NCBI GenBank assembly: GCA_964622375.1
Contig: CAZUQA010000025.1
Span: 1-29,013 of the forward strand
DNA from: CAZUQA01 sp964622375
GTDB lineage: Bacteria > Bacillota_I > Bacilli_A > Erysipelotrichales > Erysipelotrichaceae
Direction of reading: 5' to 3'
DNA length: 29,013 bases
How positions within the stretch are numbered: the stretch's first letter is position 1; the number at the start of each line of letters is the position of its first letter. Below the pieces are notes generated by a model. It did no database searches. It saw nothing but the letters and a program-made list of their open reading frames with translations, and was not told the origin of the DNA. This document shows positions 1 through 8,331 of the stretch, in pieces. Made by a program: the position numbers and the translations under genes.

Positions 1-288
<288 letters not shown>

Positions 289-363
289 CAAAATTAGGTT
301 TGTCCATAACAATAAGTAGTGGAAAGATAAAAACGTCAAAAAAGTAATTTGTTATTTAGTTTT

Positions 364-379
364 GGAAGAACAATCTTCC
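364..379 (+). other. Small hairpin just before 5S rRNA (possible processing stem)
   Basis: GGAAGA (364-369) pairs with TCTTCC (374-379) across the loop ACAA, ending directly before the 5S terminal stem. A stem here in the 23S-5S spacer could help RNase processing of the 5S precursor. The pairing is seen in the sequence; the role is inferred. Confidence 0.4.
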
Positions 380-380
380 G

Positions 381-496
381 ATCTGGTGACGATAGCATAG
401 TGGTCACACCTGTTCCCATCCCGAACACAGAAGTTAAGCACTATTACGGTGACGGTAGCTGGGCCTGCCCCAGTGAGAATAACAAGTTGCCAGGTA
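381..496 (+). rRNA. 5S rRNA
   Basis: About 115 nt downstream of 23S. The conserved loop sequence CCCATCCCGAACACAGAAGTTAAG is at about 416-439. The terminal stem pairs 381-390 with 486-495, including three G-T wobbles. This is normal Bacillota rRNA order (23S-5S), and a rho-independent terminator follows directly. End points are good to a few bases. Confidence 0.95.
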
Positions 497-523
497 AAAA
501 AGAGCTCATGGGCTCTTTTTTTA
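496..523 (+). terminator. Rho-independent terminator of the rRNA operon
   Basis: An A-run leads into AGAGC, a short loop and GCTCT, followed by eight T residues. The A-run also pairs with the T-run, extending the stem. It sits directly after 5S, so it very likely ends rRNA transcription. Confidence 0.88.
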
Positions 524-820
524 TTGCGGATTGGTACATAAAGTTTAAAGCGAATAGTGTTAGTAGACAAAGCCAGTTGTAGAAGTTAACTATAGCTTTA
601 CTGCACTTCCCGAGTGAAAACCATGATTGTTTACCAAGAAAGCTCTCAATGATATTCAGCAGCTTTTGCCAAAATCGGGATTATTCCTGCCGGCGTTGAA
701 AATGCTATTATATATAGGGAGAGATTTTCTCATCAAGTTTATTTAATCACTGTGGGGTAACATCAGCAATAGAACGCTGAAAACCTAAGCTACTTTTTTA
801 GGAGATTATGTGATATAACT
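524..820 (+). promoter_or_regulatory. Intergenic region with probable promoter for the tsaE operon
   Basis: This stretch of ~297 nt has no convincing gene. The best promoter element is an extended -10 box, TGCTATTAT, at 703-711; there is no clear -35 box. The same TG-N-TATAAT arrangement occurs before several other genes in this window. An AGGAG motif at 800-804 lies 16 nt before the tsaE start, which is unusually far. I see no tRNA here. Confidence 0.4.
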
Positions 821-1285
821 ATGGGTATGTTGAAGAAAGAATTCATTTCCGTAAGTGCGGAAGCTACCAAAGAGTTAGCTGAGAAATTCGGCAAGCGACT
901 TTGGGAAGGCAGTTGCCTATTATTGAGTGGTGATTTAGGAGCCGGTAAGACTTGTTTTACTCAAGGCTTGGGTCAAGGCCTAAATATCAAAAGAAAAATA
1001 AGCTCACCGACTTTTACCCTGCTCAAAGTGTATCAGGAAGGAAGGCTAGTTTTATATCATTTGGATGCTTATCGTCTCGAGAATGCTTTTCAAGATGTCG
1101 GCTTTAGCGAGTTCATCGCTTTGCTGGGGGTGAGTGTAATTGAGTGGCCGGAATATCTTGAGCCACTATTGCCTAAAGAATATCTGAAAATTGATTTTGG
1201 CTTGATAGCGGAAGATAAAAGACTATTGAAGTTGGAAGCAGTTGGCGACGCTTATTGTGCTTTATTACAGGAGGTTTTATGTTAG
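821..1285 (+). CDS. tsaE: tRNA t6A37 synthesis ATPase TsaE
   Basis: TsaE is the P-loop ATPase that works with TsaB and TsaD to put threonylcarbamoyl on A37 of ANN-decoding tRNAs in the cytoplasm. The 154 aa match the usual family length. A Walker A motif GDLGAGKT lies at about residues 39-46, followed by the family blocks SSPTFTLL and YHLDAYRL. The start is ATG 821, giving MGMLKKEF; ATG 827 is a possible alternative. The nearest AGGAG is 16 nt upstream, so initiation may be weak. It overlaps tsaB by 7 nt, which indicates translational coupling in a tsaE-tsaB-rimI-tsaD operon. Confidence 0.95.
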   Translation: MGMLKKEFISVSAEATKELAEKFGKRLWEGSCLLLSGDLGAGKTCFTQGLGQGLNIKRKISSPTFTLLKVYQEGRLVLYHLDAYRLENAFQDVGFSEFIALLGVSVIEWPEYLEPLLPKEYLKIDFGLIAEDKRLLKLEAVGDAYCALLQEVLC

Positions 1286-1890
1286 TGTTGGGAATTGATA
1301 CTTCATTTTACTATTTGACTATCGTATTAATTAAAGATGATGAGATTGTGGAAAAAGTCTATGAGCCTTGTCAACGTCACCAATCAGAATTATTGGTCGG
1401 TAGAATTTCGGAGATTTTCCAGCGCCGGCACTTAGATAGCGGAGCATTGGATGCTATAGTTATCACCAAAGGGCCGGGTAGTTATACCGGAGTGCGAATC
1501 GCTATGACTTTTGCGAAGATTTATTGTAGCCAAAATCCAACGAAACTCTACACTATTTCCAGCCTGCAACTTTACAGTGGCTTGAAAAACAGTTTAGTAA
1601 TCTTGGACGCTCGCGCCGAGCGGTGTTTTTTAGGTGTATACAGCCAGGGTGGTGCTTTACAAGATGATGGGATAATCCCCAACGATCAATTAGCTACGGT
1701 ATTGAGTAAATATCCTGATTACACGCTTTACGGCGATTTGAACTTGATTGCCAAAGAAAAGGAGTTTTCTGATATTAGCGCTAACTTTCTCTTACTAAAA
1801 GAAAAGTGGGAATTGGTGATTGACGTCCATCAACTCAAACCGCAGTATCTCAAGGAACAAAGTGCCTATGGCAATAATCAGAAATGCTGA
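1279..1890 (+). CDS. tsaB: tRNA t6A37 synthesis protein TsaB
   Basis: TsaB is the inactive ASKHA-fold partner of TsaD in the t6A complex. The 203 aa protein opens with MLVLGIDTS and carries the family signature GPGSYTGVRI at about residues 70-79. Start ATG 1279 was chosen because AGGAGG at 1269-1274 precedes it and the N-terminus matches the family; an upstream ATG at 1255 would add eight unrelated residues. It overlaps the end of tsaE by 7 nt and the start of rimI by about 23 nt, so the three genes are tightly coupled. Confidence 0.95.
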   Translation: MLVLGIDTSFYYLTIVLIKDDEIVEKVYEPCQRHQSELLVGRISEIFQRRHLDSGALDAIVITKGPGSYTGVRIAMTFAKIYCSQNPTKLYTISSLQLYSGLKNSLVILDARAERCFLGVYSQGGALQDDGIIPNDQLATVLSKYPDYTLYGDLNLIAKEKEFSDISANFLLLKEKWELVIDVHQLKPQYLKEQSAYGNNQKC

Positions 1891-2311
1891 ATTAAGCGAT
1901 GTCGCTGAGCTTTTGAATTTGGAAAATGAATTGTTTTCTCCGGCTTATAAAGCGGAAGATTTAGTTTACTTCATTGAAAACAAAGACTTAGCTCAGGTTG
2001 CAGTTTTAGTGGAGAATCGGGAAATAATCGGTTTTTATATTATTGTACTGCTGTTTGAAGAAGCCCAAATAGTTCAATTGGCTATTAAGAAAGCTTATCA
2101 AGGTTTAGCTTATGCCAAAGTATTATTACAGGATATTATGGGGTTTACTAAAGAGCAGGGTTGTGAGAAGCTGACTTTGGAAGTTCGAGTTTCCAATTGT
2201 AAAGCGCAAAGGCTCTATCAACAATTTGGCTTTAAGCAATGGGCAGTCAGAAAAGACTATTATGTTGCACCCCAGGAAGATGCCCTACTATTAGGAAGGA
2301 ATTTATTATGA
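1868..2311 (+). CDS. rimI: Ribosomal protein S18 alanine N-acetyltransferase-like GNAT protein RimI
   Basis: A 147 aa GNAT-fold acetyltransferase. RimI acetylates the N-terminal alanine of ribosomal protein S18 in bacteria where it has been studied, and it commonly sits between tsaB and tsaD. The C-terminal block VSNCKAQRLYQQFGF matches the family. In the acetyl-CoA loop the usual Q/R-x-x-G-x-G/A reads Q-G-L-A-Y-A, so the first Gly is Ala. Start ATG 1868 (MAIIRNAEL) follows AAGGA at 1852-1856. GTG 1862 is in frame and has closer spacing to that motif, so it cannot be excluded. The gene ends in an ATGA overlap with tsaD. Confidence 0.88.
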   Translation: MAIIRNAELSDVAELLNLENELFSPAYKAEDLVYFIENKDLAQVAVLVENREIIGFYIIVLLFEEAQIVQLAIKKAYQGLAYAKVLLQDIMGFTKEQGCEKLTLEVRVSNCKAQRLYQQFGFKQWAVRKDYYVAPQEDALLLGRNLL

Positions 2312-3318
2312 AAGAAGCCGTATATATCTTAGGAATCGAAACCAGTTGCGATGAGACAGCTTGTGCCCTAGTTAAGGATGGCAAAGAAATTCTCAGCAAT
2401 ATCGTTTCTTCACAAATCAACATTCACAGCAAGTTTGGTGGGGTGATACCCGAAGTGGCTTCGCGCCTGCACACCGAAAACATCAGTTTGGTGGTTGAGG
2501 AAGCCCTTAATAACAGCGGCATAGAATGCGACGCTTTGACGGCGATTGCGGTCACTTACGGCCCGGGTTTAGTGGGTTGCCTGCACAGTGGTCTGTTAGC
2601 TGCAAAAACTTTAAGTTTTCTTTACCAAAAACCGTTATTGGCAATCAACCATTTAGCCGGACATATCTACGCCAATCGTTTTATTGCGGAATTGCAGTTT
2701 CCTTTACTGGCTTTAGTGGTTTCCGGTGGTCACAGCGAACTGGTTTATGTGCCAAGTGACTATGAGTTTACTGTCATCGGTTCGACTAATGATGATGCTA
2801 TCGGTGAAGCTTATGATAAAGTAGCCCGTTTATTAGGCTTGGGTTATCCCGGTGGTCCGATTATCGACAAATTGGCAAAAACCGGGAAAGCCGGCTATCA
2901 GTTTCCGCAAGTCAAGATGAGTGGAGAATATGATTTCTCTTTCAGCGGTCTAAAGTCAGCTTGTTGGCAACTACTGCAACGCTTACAGAAAGAGAAACAA
3001 CAATACGAAATAGCGGATATTGCTGCCAGTTTTCAAGAGGCGGTACTAGGACAACTGATGATGCGCAGTAAAAAGGCTTTAGCAAACTATGCAGTTAAGC
3101 AATTTGTCTTAGCCGGTGGGGTAGCTGCTAACAGTCGTTTGCGCGCTTTGGTTCTAAGTGAATTAGCGAGTTTGTTTCCGGCGGTGGAAATGATTGTGCC
3201 GCCACTGTGGTGTTGCACTGATAATGCGGCGATGATTGCGGCAGCCGGGTACAGTGCTTGGCAAAAAGGTCAACGCAGTGACTACTATATCAGCGCTGAT
3301 CCGGCAGCGATTTACTGA
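2308..3318 (+). CDS. tsaD: tRNA N6-threonylcarbamoyladenosine transferase TsaD
   Basis: TsaD is the catalytic ASKHA enzyme that transfers threonylcarbamoyl from TC-AMP to tRNA A37. The 336 aa length is normal for the family. Metal-binding His115 and His119 lie in NHLAGH, SGGHSEL follows, and the C-terminal CTDNAAMIA block supplies the conserved Asp. Start ATG 2308 gives MKEAVYILGIETSCDET. It is preceded by AGGAAGGA at 2293-2300 and overlaps the rimI stop as ATGA. It is the last gene of the tsaE-tsaB-rimI-tsaD operon. Confidence 0.97.
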   Translation: MKEAVYILGIETSCDETACALVKDGKEILSNIVSSQINIHSKFGGVIPEVASRLHTENISLVVEEALNNSGIECDALTAIAVTYGPGLVGCLHSGLLAAKTLSFLYQKPLLAINHLAGHIYANRFIAELQFPLLALVVSGGHSELVYVPSDYEFTVIGSTNDDAIGEAYDKVARLLGLGYPGGPIIDKLAKTGKAGYQFPQVKMSGEYDFSFSGLKSACWQLLQRLQKEKQQYEIADIAASFQEAVLGQLMMRSKKALANYAVKQFVLAGGVAANSRLRALVLSELASLFPAVEMIVPPLWCCTDNAAMIAAAGYSAWQKGQRSDYYISADPAAIY

Positions 3319-3440
3319 TAACAACCAAGGCAATATCTTTTTCTGCGGTTGGCTTACAATATGGTCTAGTCTTAGTAATGCAGAATTATTTGTTTATTGG
3401 GTTGCAAAAATTCGCTAATACAATAAGGGCTCGGCTATTT

Positions 3441-3464
3441 TATATTATAATAAAAAATAGGGGG
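3441..3464 (+). promoter_or_regulatory. Possible promoter -10 and RBS for the 3473 lipoprotein gene
   Basis: A perfect TATAAT lies at 3446-3451, but I see no -35 box at a normal distance. GGGGG at 3460-3464 is 8 nt before the start codon. The +1 expected from this -10 would leave almost no room upstream of the ribosome binding site, so the true promoter may lie further upstream. Confidence 0.3.
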
Positions 3465-3472
3465 AACAATTT

Positions 3473-4543
3473 ATGAAGCTATTTGCAAAACTGTTTATCA
3501 GCATGCTCACAATGATTTACTTGATTGGGTGTAGTGACACAATGAATTCTGGTAATAATCCACCGCCGGAAACGGAAGATGTGCCGCTTATTAGTGAGTT
3601 ACGTACCGCTATTTTAAGATATGACGAACTATATGGCGAAGCTAAGAAGATTATGACCAGAGGCGGTTCGGCGGTCAAAGTTGAATACACTGTTTCCGAG
3701 TCTTGTTGGCTATCTATGAGCCCTGAGGGGTGGGAGTATGCCTTTCTCAGAATGAAAGCCTATGCTGATAAAGTCGAATGGGAGCTGGATCTCAATATGG
3801 AGTTCGCTGATCTCTATAGTCTGTCAGCTAATGTTGATTTTTCGTATTTTCTAAATTGTTTAAACATTATCTCCGATGCGCCCTTTACTATGGCCGAGAT
3901 TAACAAATTTGTTGAAGATGATGCTGAGTCGCATCAAGGTAAAATGTTTGAAAACACCTTAAGAGCGCGATTTAAAGTCGATGACGAAAAAAAGCGGCAT
4001 TGGGATTTGCATATTGTGGATGAGTTGTATGGCTATCTGCGTATTAGCGGAGAGAGCAATAAGAGAGTTGGGGGTTTACTGACTTATCTGAATCAACTGT
4101 ATCCGCAAATTGACAGCGACAACGTTAATCTACAACTTGAATATAATAAAAGATATTATTTCAGTAATGACGATAACGAGTGCTCTGAAGGAGTAGCGAT
4201 TTCTATCGATATAAAAAACATCCAAGCTACTCTTGAAAGGTCGGATTATCGGCTTAATTTAAGCTCGAGTTATTTCTTAGTAGACAGCGCTAGGCAGGAG
4301 TATACAAATACAATCGATGCCGGCATGCTCTATGAGCTGGCTAAGTTGTACACTGAAGTGCCAGTTGACCAAACTACTTTTGAAAACTTCATTTATCGAC
4401 AAACCAGAGAATATGACTTGGCGAAGAAAAATGGTGAATACTTAGTAATCGATGAAGCAATTGGTGATGATTACTGGAGATTGAGCTTGCAAATTAAATC
4501 CTATGCTGAAATAACGCTAAATAGCCAGATTAAGCAGCGCTGA
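3473..4543 (+). CDS. Putative lipoprotein of unknown function
   Basis: A 356 aa protein with a lipoprotein signal peptide: a basic start, a hydrophobic stretch at about residues 4-18, and the lipobox LIGC with Cys20. The mature part is acidic and soluble, rich in Tyr, Glu and Asp. After the lipobox comes a short Asn/Pro-rich linker, as in surface-tethered lipoproteins. I recognise no catalytic motif or named domain. It stands alone between tsaD and the asnS T-box promoter, with 154 nt upstream and its own RBS (GGGGG, 8 nt spacing), so it is probably transcribed separately. The function is unknown; a role at the cell surface is inferred only from the signal peptide. Confidence 0.8.
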   Translation: MKLFAKLFISMLTMIYLIGCSDTMNSGNNPPPETEDVPLISELRTAILRYDELYGEAKKIMTRGGSAVKVEYTVSESCWLSMSPEGWEYAFLRMKAYADKVEWELDLNMEFADLYSLSANVDFSYFLNCLNIISDAPFTMAEINKFVEDDAESHQGKMFENTLRARFKVDDEKKRHWDLHIVDELYGYLRISGESNKRVGGLLTYLNQLYPQIDSDNVNLQLEYNKRYYFSNDDNECSEGVAISIDIKNIQATLERSDYRLNLSSSYFLVDSARQEYTNTIDAGMLYELAKLYTEVPVDQTTFENFIYRQTREYDLAKKNGEYLVIDEAIGDDYWRLSLQIKSYAEITLNSQIKQR

Positions 4544-4616
4544 AACTAAGAGTTTAACGAATAGCCTTTGTTTCTCTTTTATTTAACCGTTATGGCAGAA
4601 GGATTATCAATATTTT

Positions 4617-4644
4617 TTGAAAAAAACTGGTTTTATGGTAGAAT
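4617..4644 (+). promoter_or_regulatory. Promoter for the asnS T-box transcript
   Basis: TTGAAA at 4617-4622 and TAGAAT at 4639-4644 are separated by 16 nt, a good vegetative promoter. Transcription would begin near 4651, at the start of the T-box leader. Confidence 0.6.
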
Positions 4645-4650
4645 TAACAG

Positions 4651-4856
4651 GTAAATGATGGTGAATTGAGAGAGCCCTCAACAACAGCTTAGCGAGTTCG
4701 GAATGGTGGAAGCCGAAACTGGGATGAGTCAGCTTAACACTCAAGGAGTCAAACAGGAGAATTAAGTAGACTGTTTCGTAGCGTGGCGTTAACACATTGA
4801 GGTAAAAATCAGGATGGTACCGCGTAAAAGACGCTCCTTAGGAGGTCTTTTTTTAT
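4651..4856 (+). promoter_or_regulatory. T-box leader (probably tRNA-Asn responsive)
   Basis: The conserved T-box core AGGATGGTACCGCG lies at 4811-4824. A terminator follows at 4828-4854, where AGAC-g-CTCC pairs with GGAGGTCT ahead of a T-run. In Stem I, TTGAG (4666-4670) can pair with CTCAA (4740-4744), and the GA-rich kink-turn sequence GAGAGAG follows the 5' strand. The triplet AAC at 4736-4738, just before the 3' strand, is the likely specifier and reads Asn. The distal loop region GGAATGGTGGAAGCC (4700-4714) is also typical. Uncharged tRNA-Asn should favour antitermination and expression of asnS, and perhaps of the packed genes after it. Confidence 0.9.
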
Positions 4857-4870
4857 AGGAGGGAAGGTTT

Positions 4871-6235
4871 ATGTTTTACACAATCAGAGAGTTGTATGAA
4901 TTATCTTGCACTAAAGAACTACAAGAGACAGAAGTAGAGTTGCAAGGCTGGGTGCGCACCAATCGCAATAATGGGGCAATCGGATTTATTGAATTAAATG
5001 ACGGAACCTATTTTCGTAATGCTCAACTGATATATGACAAAGATTTATCTAACTATAACGAAGTGGCGACTTATTTGACCGGGGTGGCACTAAGCATTAC
5101 CGGTACAGCGGTTTTGACACCGGAAGCTAAACAAGCTTTTGAGATAAGAGTTAGCGAAATAGTACTGGAAGGGGATTGTGACAACAGTTACCCCTTACAG
5201 AAAAAAAGACATAGTTTCGAGTATCTTCGAGAAATCGGTCATCTGCGCCCCCGGACCAATACTTTCTCGGCAGTTTTCCGACTTCGCTCAGTGCTGGCCA
5301 TGGGCATCCATGAATTCTTTCAAAATCAGGGCTTTGTCTATGTGAACGCTCCGATAATAACCGGCAATGATGCCGAAGGTGCCGGCGAGACTTTTACGGT
5401 CACAACGCGCAAAGACGGGCAATATGAAAAAGACTTTTTTGGCAAGCACGCCAGTTTGACGGTGTCCGGGCAACTGCAAGCTGAAGCTTTTGCCTTAGCT
5501 TTCCGGGATGTCTACACCTTCGGGCCGACTTTCAGAGCGGAAAACTCCAATACCTCACGCCACGCTTCCGAGTTTTGGATGATTGAACCGGAAATTGCCT
5601 TTGCGGATTTAAGCGATATCATGGATTTGATTGAAGATATGGTGAAATATTGTATTGACTATGTCTTGACAAATGCCGGTGAAGAGATGAAGTTTTTTGA
5701 TGAATTCATCGAGCAAGGCCTAATCGCCAGACTACAAAAAGTCCTAGACGCAGATTTTACTAAGATGACTTACACCGAAGCTATCGATCATCTTAAAAAG
5801 GCTAACGACAAATTTGAGTTCCCGGTGAGCTGGGGTAGCGATATCCAGTCCGAACATGAGCGCTATATCTGTGAGAAGATTTGTGACGGTCCGGTTTTCT
5901 TGACTGACTATCCCAAAGAGATCAAGGCTTTCTACATGCGAATGAACCCCGATGATAAAACCGTGGCGGCTTGCGATCTTCTGGTACCGGGTATCGGCGA
6001 ATTGGTTGGCGGTTCACAAAGAGAAGAGCGCTTAGATTATTTGATTAAACGGATGGATGAGATGGGTGTTAAAAAAGAAGGTTTGGATTGGTATCTGGAC
6101 TTACGTCGCTATGGTAGTGTCAAACATGCCGGTTATGGACTGGGCTTTGAACGCTTTTTAATGTATATTACCGGTATCAGCAATATCCGCGATGTCGTAC
6201 CTTTTGCCCGCACTCCGAAAAACTTACTGTTTTAG
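4871..6235 (+). CDS. asnS: Asparaginyl-tRNA synthetase
   Basis: A cytoplasmic class IIb synthetase that charges tRNA-Asn with asparagine. The 454 aa are near the usual ~460. An N-terminal OB-fold anticodon-binding domain spans roughly residues 1-110 (VELQGWVRTNRNNG). Class II motif 2 contains FRAENSNTSRHASEFWMIEPE. Motif 3 near the C-terminus reads GYGLGFERFLMY and ends in PFARTPKNLLF, typical of AsnS. The start is ATG 4871 after AGGAGGG at 4857-4863. It is controlled by the T-box leader directly upstream. The next gene begins 3 nt after its stop. Confidence 0.97.
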   Translation: MFYTIRELYELSCTKELQETEVELQGWVRTNRNNGAIGFIELNDGTYFRNAQLIYDKDLSNYNEVATYLTGVALSITGTAVLTPEAKQAFEIRVSEIVLEGDCDNSYPLQKKRHSFEYLREIGHLRPRTNTFSAVFRLRSVLAMGIHEFFQNQGFVYVNAPIITGNDAEGAGETFTVTTRKDGQYEKDFFGKHASLTVSGQLQAEAFALAFRDVYTFGPTFRAENSNTSRHASEFWMIEPEIAFADLSDIMDLIEDMVKYCIDYVLTNAGEEMKFFDEFIEQGLIARLQKVLDADFTKMTYTEAIDHLKKANDKFEFPVSWGSDIQSEHERYICEKICDGPVFLTDYPKEIKAFYMRMNPDDKTVAACDLLVPGIGELVGGSQREERLDYLIKRMDEMGVKKEGLDWYLDLRRYGSVKHAGYGLGFERFLMYITGISNIRDVVPFARTPKNLLF

Positions 6236-6238
6236 CAA

Positions 6239-7081
6239 ATGAAAGAATATATTGTTCAAGAAAATCCGAGAGTAACGACTCACGAACTACAAAAGGTCCT
6301 TTTAATGATGCTGCGAGATTTTGATGAGCTGTGTCAAAGAAACAACATTGACTATTGGTTGGCTTTTGGGACAGCTTTGGGCGCCAAACGTCACCAAGGT
6401 TTTATTCCCTGGGATGATGATTTGGATGTCGCGATAACTTCCGATCAATATCCTTTATTGTTAGAAGCGTTGAAAAAGGACTTACCGACGAAGTACTATT
6501 TTGATAGTTATGAGACTGATGACCGGTATAATGTCTTAATTCCCGATGTTAAAATTCGCTTGCGGAAAACCAAAGTCATTGAGGCAAATCGCTTATTGCG
6601 CAACAAATGTACCAATGGCGATGCCGCTGACAACGATGGTTTATTTATTGATGTTTTCGTTCATAATCACAGTAGCGGTAATAAATGGCAAGTCTACTGG
6701 CAGAACTTTAAACGTTATCTCTATGTACCGGGCTTGGTGTTGTTGGATAACCTGGGTAGCAATCCTGTCTTGTTAAAGAACTGTTATAAGCGCAGTATTG
6801 CCAAATATGATAAAATGAGCATAGGCTGTGGCTATTGGGAATCGCCCTGGGTTTGGCAGAGTATGTTTCGTCCTTTCCTTTTCAAAACAACAGACATTTT
6901 CCCAACAGAAAGGGTGAAATTTGAAAATCTCAGTTTGCCGGTTCCCCAAAACATTGAGCAGTATTTGACTATTGCCATCGGCCAGAATTGGCACCAGTAT
7001 CCCCCCCAGCACAAACGAATTTCCAAGCATGTTTTGCAGATTGACTTAGGAGAGTATCAAACATGGCAAGAAGAAGACTAA
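6239..7081 (+). CDS. LicD-family phosphotransferase (first of three in the window)
   Basis: A 280 aa stand-alone LicD protein (nucleotidyltransferase fold). LicD enzymes move a phosphorylated headgroup such as phosphocholine from a CDP- or CMP-activated donor to a surface glycan. The core motif FGTALGAKRHQGFIPWDDDLDV holds the acidic metal-binding residues intact, and the C-terminal region near IGQNWHQYPP resembles the family end. Start ATG 6239 is 3 nt after asnS and has no clear ribosome binding site, so translation may depend on coupling. The gene overlaps the amidase-like gene by 19 nt. Being in the asnS transcript and ~14 kb from the other two LicD genes, it may act on a different donor or acceptor. 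Confidence 0.88.
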   Translation: MKEYIVQENPRVTTHELQKVLLMMLRDFDELCQRNNIDYWLAFGTALGAKRHQGFIPWDDDLDVAITSDQYPLLLEALKKDLPTKYYFDSYETDDRYNVLIPDVKIRLRKTKVIEANRLLRNKCTNGDAADNDGLFIDVFVHNHSSGNKWQVYWQNFKRYLYVPGLVLLDNLGSNPVLLKNCYKRSIAKYDKMSIGCGYWESPWVWQSMFRPFLFKTTDIFPTERVKFENLSLPVPQNIEQYLTIAIGQNWHQYPPQHKRISKHVLQIDLGEYQTWQEED

Positions 7082-8328
7082 AACCTAAATGGCATATCAT
7101 TATTCCGGCACTGCTGATTTTAGTGCTTATCATTGTCCTATTAATTTACTTGTTTTCTTTTGTTCTTGGCTTGATTGTCTCAGCCAGCAATCCTAACAAT
7201 AAGAAATACTGTGCTAAAAACTCGATCAAGATAGTAAACAAGCTGGCAAGTAAACAGTATGAGAAAAGCGAAACAATCGGGGATGTTTTCTTCTACGGGA
7301 CTTCGCTGATTATCACCTCCCAGAAATATGATGCTATTGATAAGTTTAACAGCTATCAGGGTAAGAAAGTAAAGCTGGTAAATATTTGTGACAATAAAGA
7401 ATACAACTTCACTTTGGGCAACGAATTTGACGACTTTATTCCGACCAATAAATTGGAGCCCGGAATCTATGAAGTCTACTTGGTAAACAACGGTGTCGAT
7501 TATCGACTAAAGATGGACCCCAGCCAGACTTTGAGTACTTATGGCATCAGCCAGCAAAATATCGCCAACTTAATTGAAGTCTTTAGTGATAAAAATTATT
7601 TCAAAGAAATCGGAAGCACGGCGGTACTTAAAGATGACTATATGTTCATTCGGGTTACTAAAGGCGAACTGCCGGCGGCGGTCTATGACATCGTAATTGA
7701 TGCCGGCTTCAATGAACCGGATGATACCACGGAATCTAAATTGATTTTCCGGGACAACCCCGAGGCGGAGTTGTTGTTTAAAGCCGCAAATGAGCTGGCA
7801 GATGAGCTCAAGAAGATGGGCTATAAAGTCTTAGTTACCAGAAAATCGCTGGATGATGAAATGGCAACATATGGCTTAGATGGTCGCGTGCATCGAACGG
7901 TGGTGGCGCGTGCCAAGCTTTACCTTAGCCTGACTTTCGGTAAAAACACGGATCAAGCGATGAATGGGGCGATGATCATTCGCTCGTTCTACGCCAGTGA
8001 CAAATTCTCCGAAGCGGTTTATCAAAGTTTATCGAAAGAAGAGATTGTCTTCATGCAAAATCCGGTCCGCCCTTCACAACGTACCCGGGATTACGACAAC
8101 GAAATTGATTTACGTGAGATCGGCGGCACGGCTTTACAAGCCGGGACTTTCTCCCAGCGGACTGAGAACGAGAACGGTTCTTTTGTCAAGACAGCTTATG
8201 GCATTAACGGTATTACTATCGTCTTGGGACAAACTCCTAATAGTAAAGATATGGAGAGTTTTAAAGCTAATTATGGTAAATGGGTAAAAGCCCTAGCCAA
8301 AGGAATTGACGATTACATCAAGAGGTAA
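7063..8328 (+). CDS. Membrane-anchored Amidase_3-fold protein, probably not a zinc enzyme
   Basis: A 421 aa protein with an N-terminal transmembrane anchor (about residues 10-40) and a C-terminal domain from about residue 205 that follows the N-acetylmuramoyl-L-alanine amidase (Amidase_3) pattern: VIDAG, then a helix ending L-x-x-x-G-Y-K-V-x-x-T-R, then YLSL. The first zinc His, normally in D-x-GHGG, is Phe216. The later zinc His, normally in S-I/L-H-x-N, is Thr near residue 291. The catalytic Glu of the C-terminal V-E-x-G motif is also absent. It may therefore bind or regulate peptidoglycan rather than cut it. AGGAGAG at 7048-7054 precedes ATG 7063, and it overlaps licD by 19 nt. Confidence 0.75.
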   Translation: MARRRLKPKWHIIIPALLILVLIIVLLIYLFSFVLGLIVSASNPNNKKYCAKNSIKIVNKLASKQYEKSETIGDVFFYGTSLIITSQKYDAIDKFNSYQGKKVKLVNICDNKEYNFTLGNEFDDFIPTNKLEPGIYEVYLVNNGVDYRLKMDPSQTLSTYGISQQNIANLIEVFSDKNYFKEIGSTAVLKDDYMFIRVTKGELPAAVYDIVIDAGFNEPDDTTESKLIFRDNPEAELLFKAANELADELKKMGYKVLVTRKSLDDEMATYGLDGRVHRTVVARAKLYLSLTFGKNTDQAMNGAMIIRSFYASDKFSEAVYQSLSKEEIVFMQNPVRPSQRTRDYDNEIDLREIGGTALQAGTFSQRTENENGSFVKTAYGINGITIVLGQTPNSKDMESFKANYGKWVKALAKGIDDYIKR

Positions 8329-8331
8329 ATA

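Noticed and set aside
349..582. Open reading frames on both strands over the 5S rRNA gene
   Set aside because: They lie across the 5S rRNA and its terminator; the rRNA fully explains the sequence.
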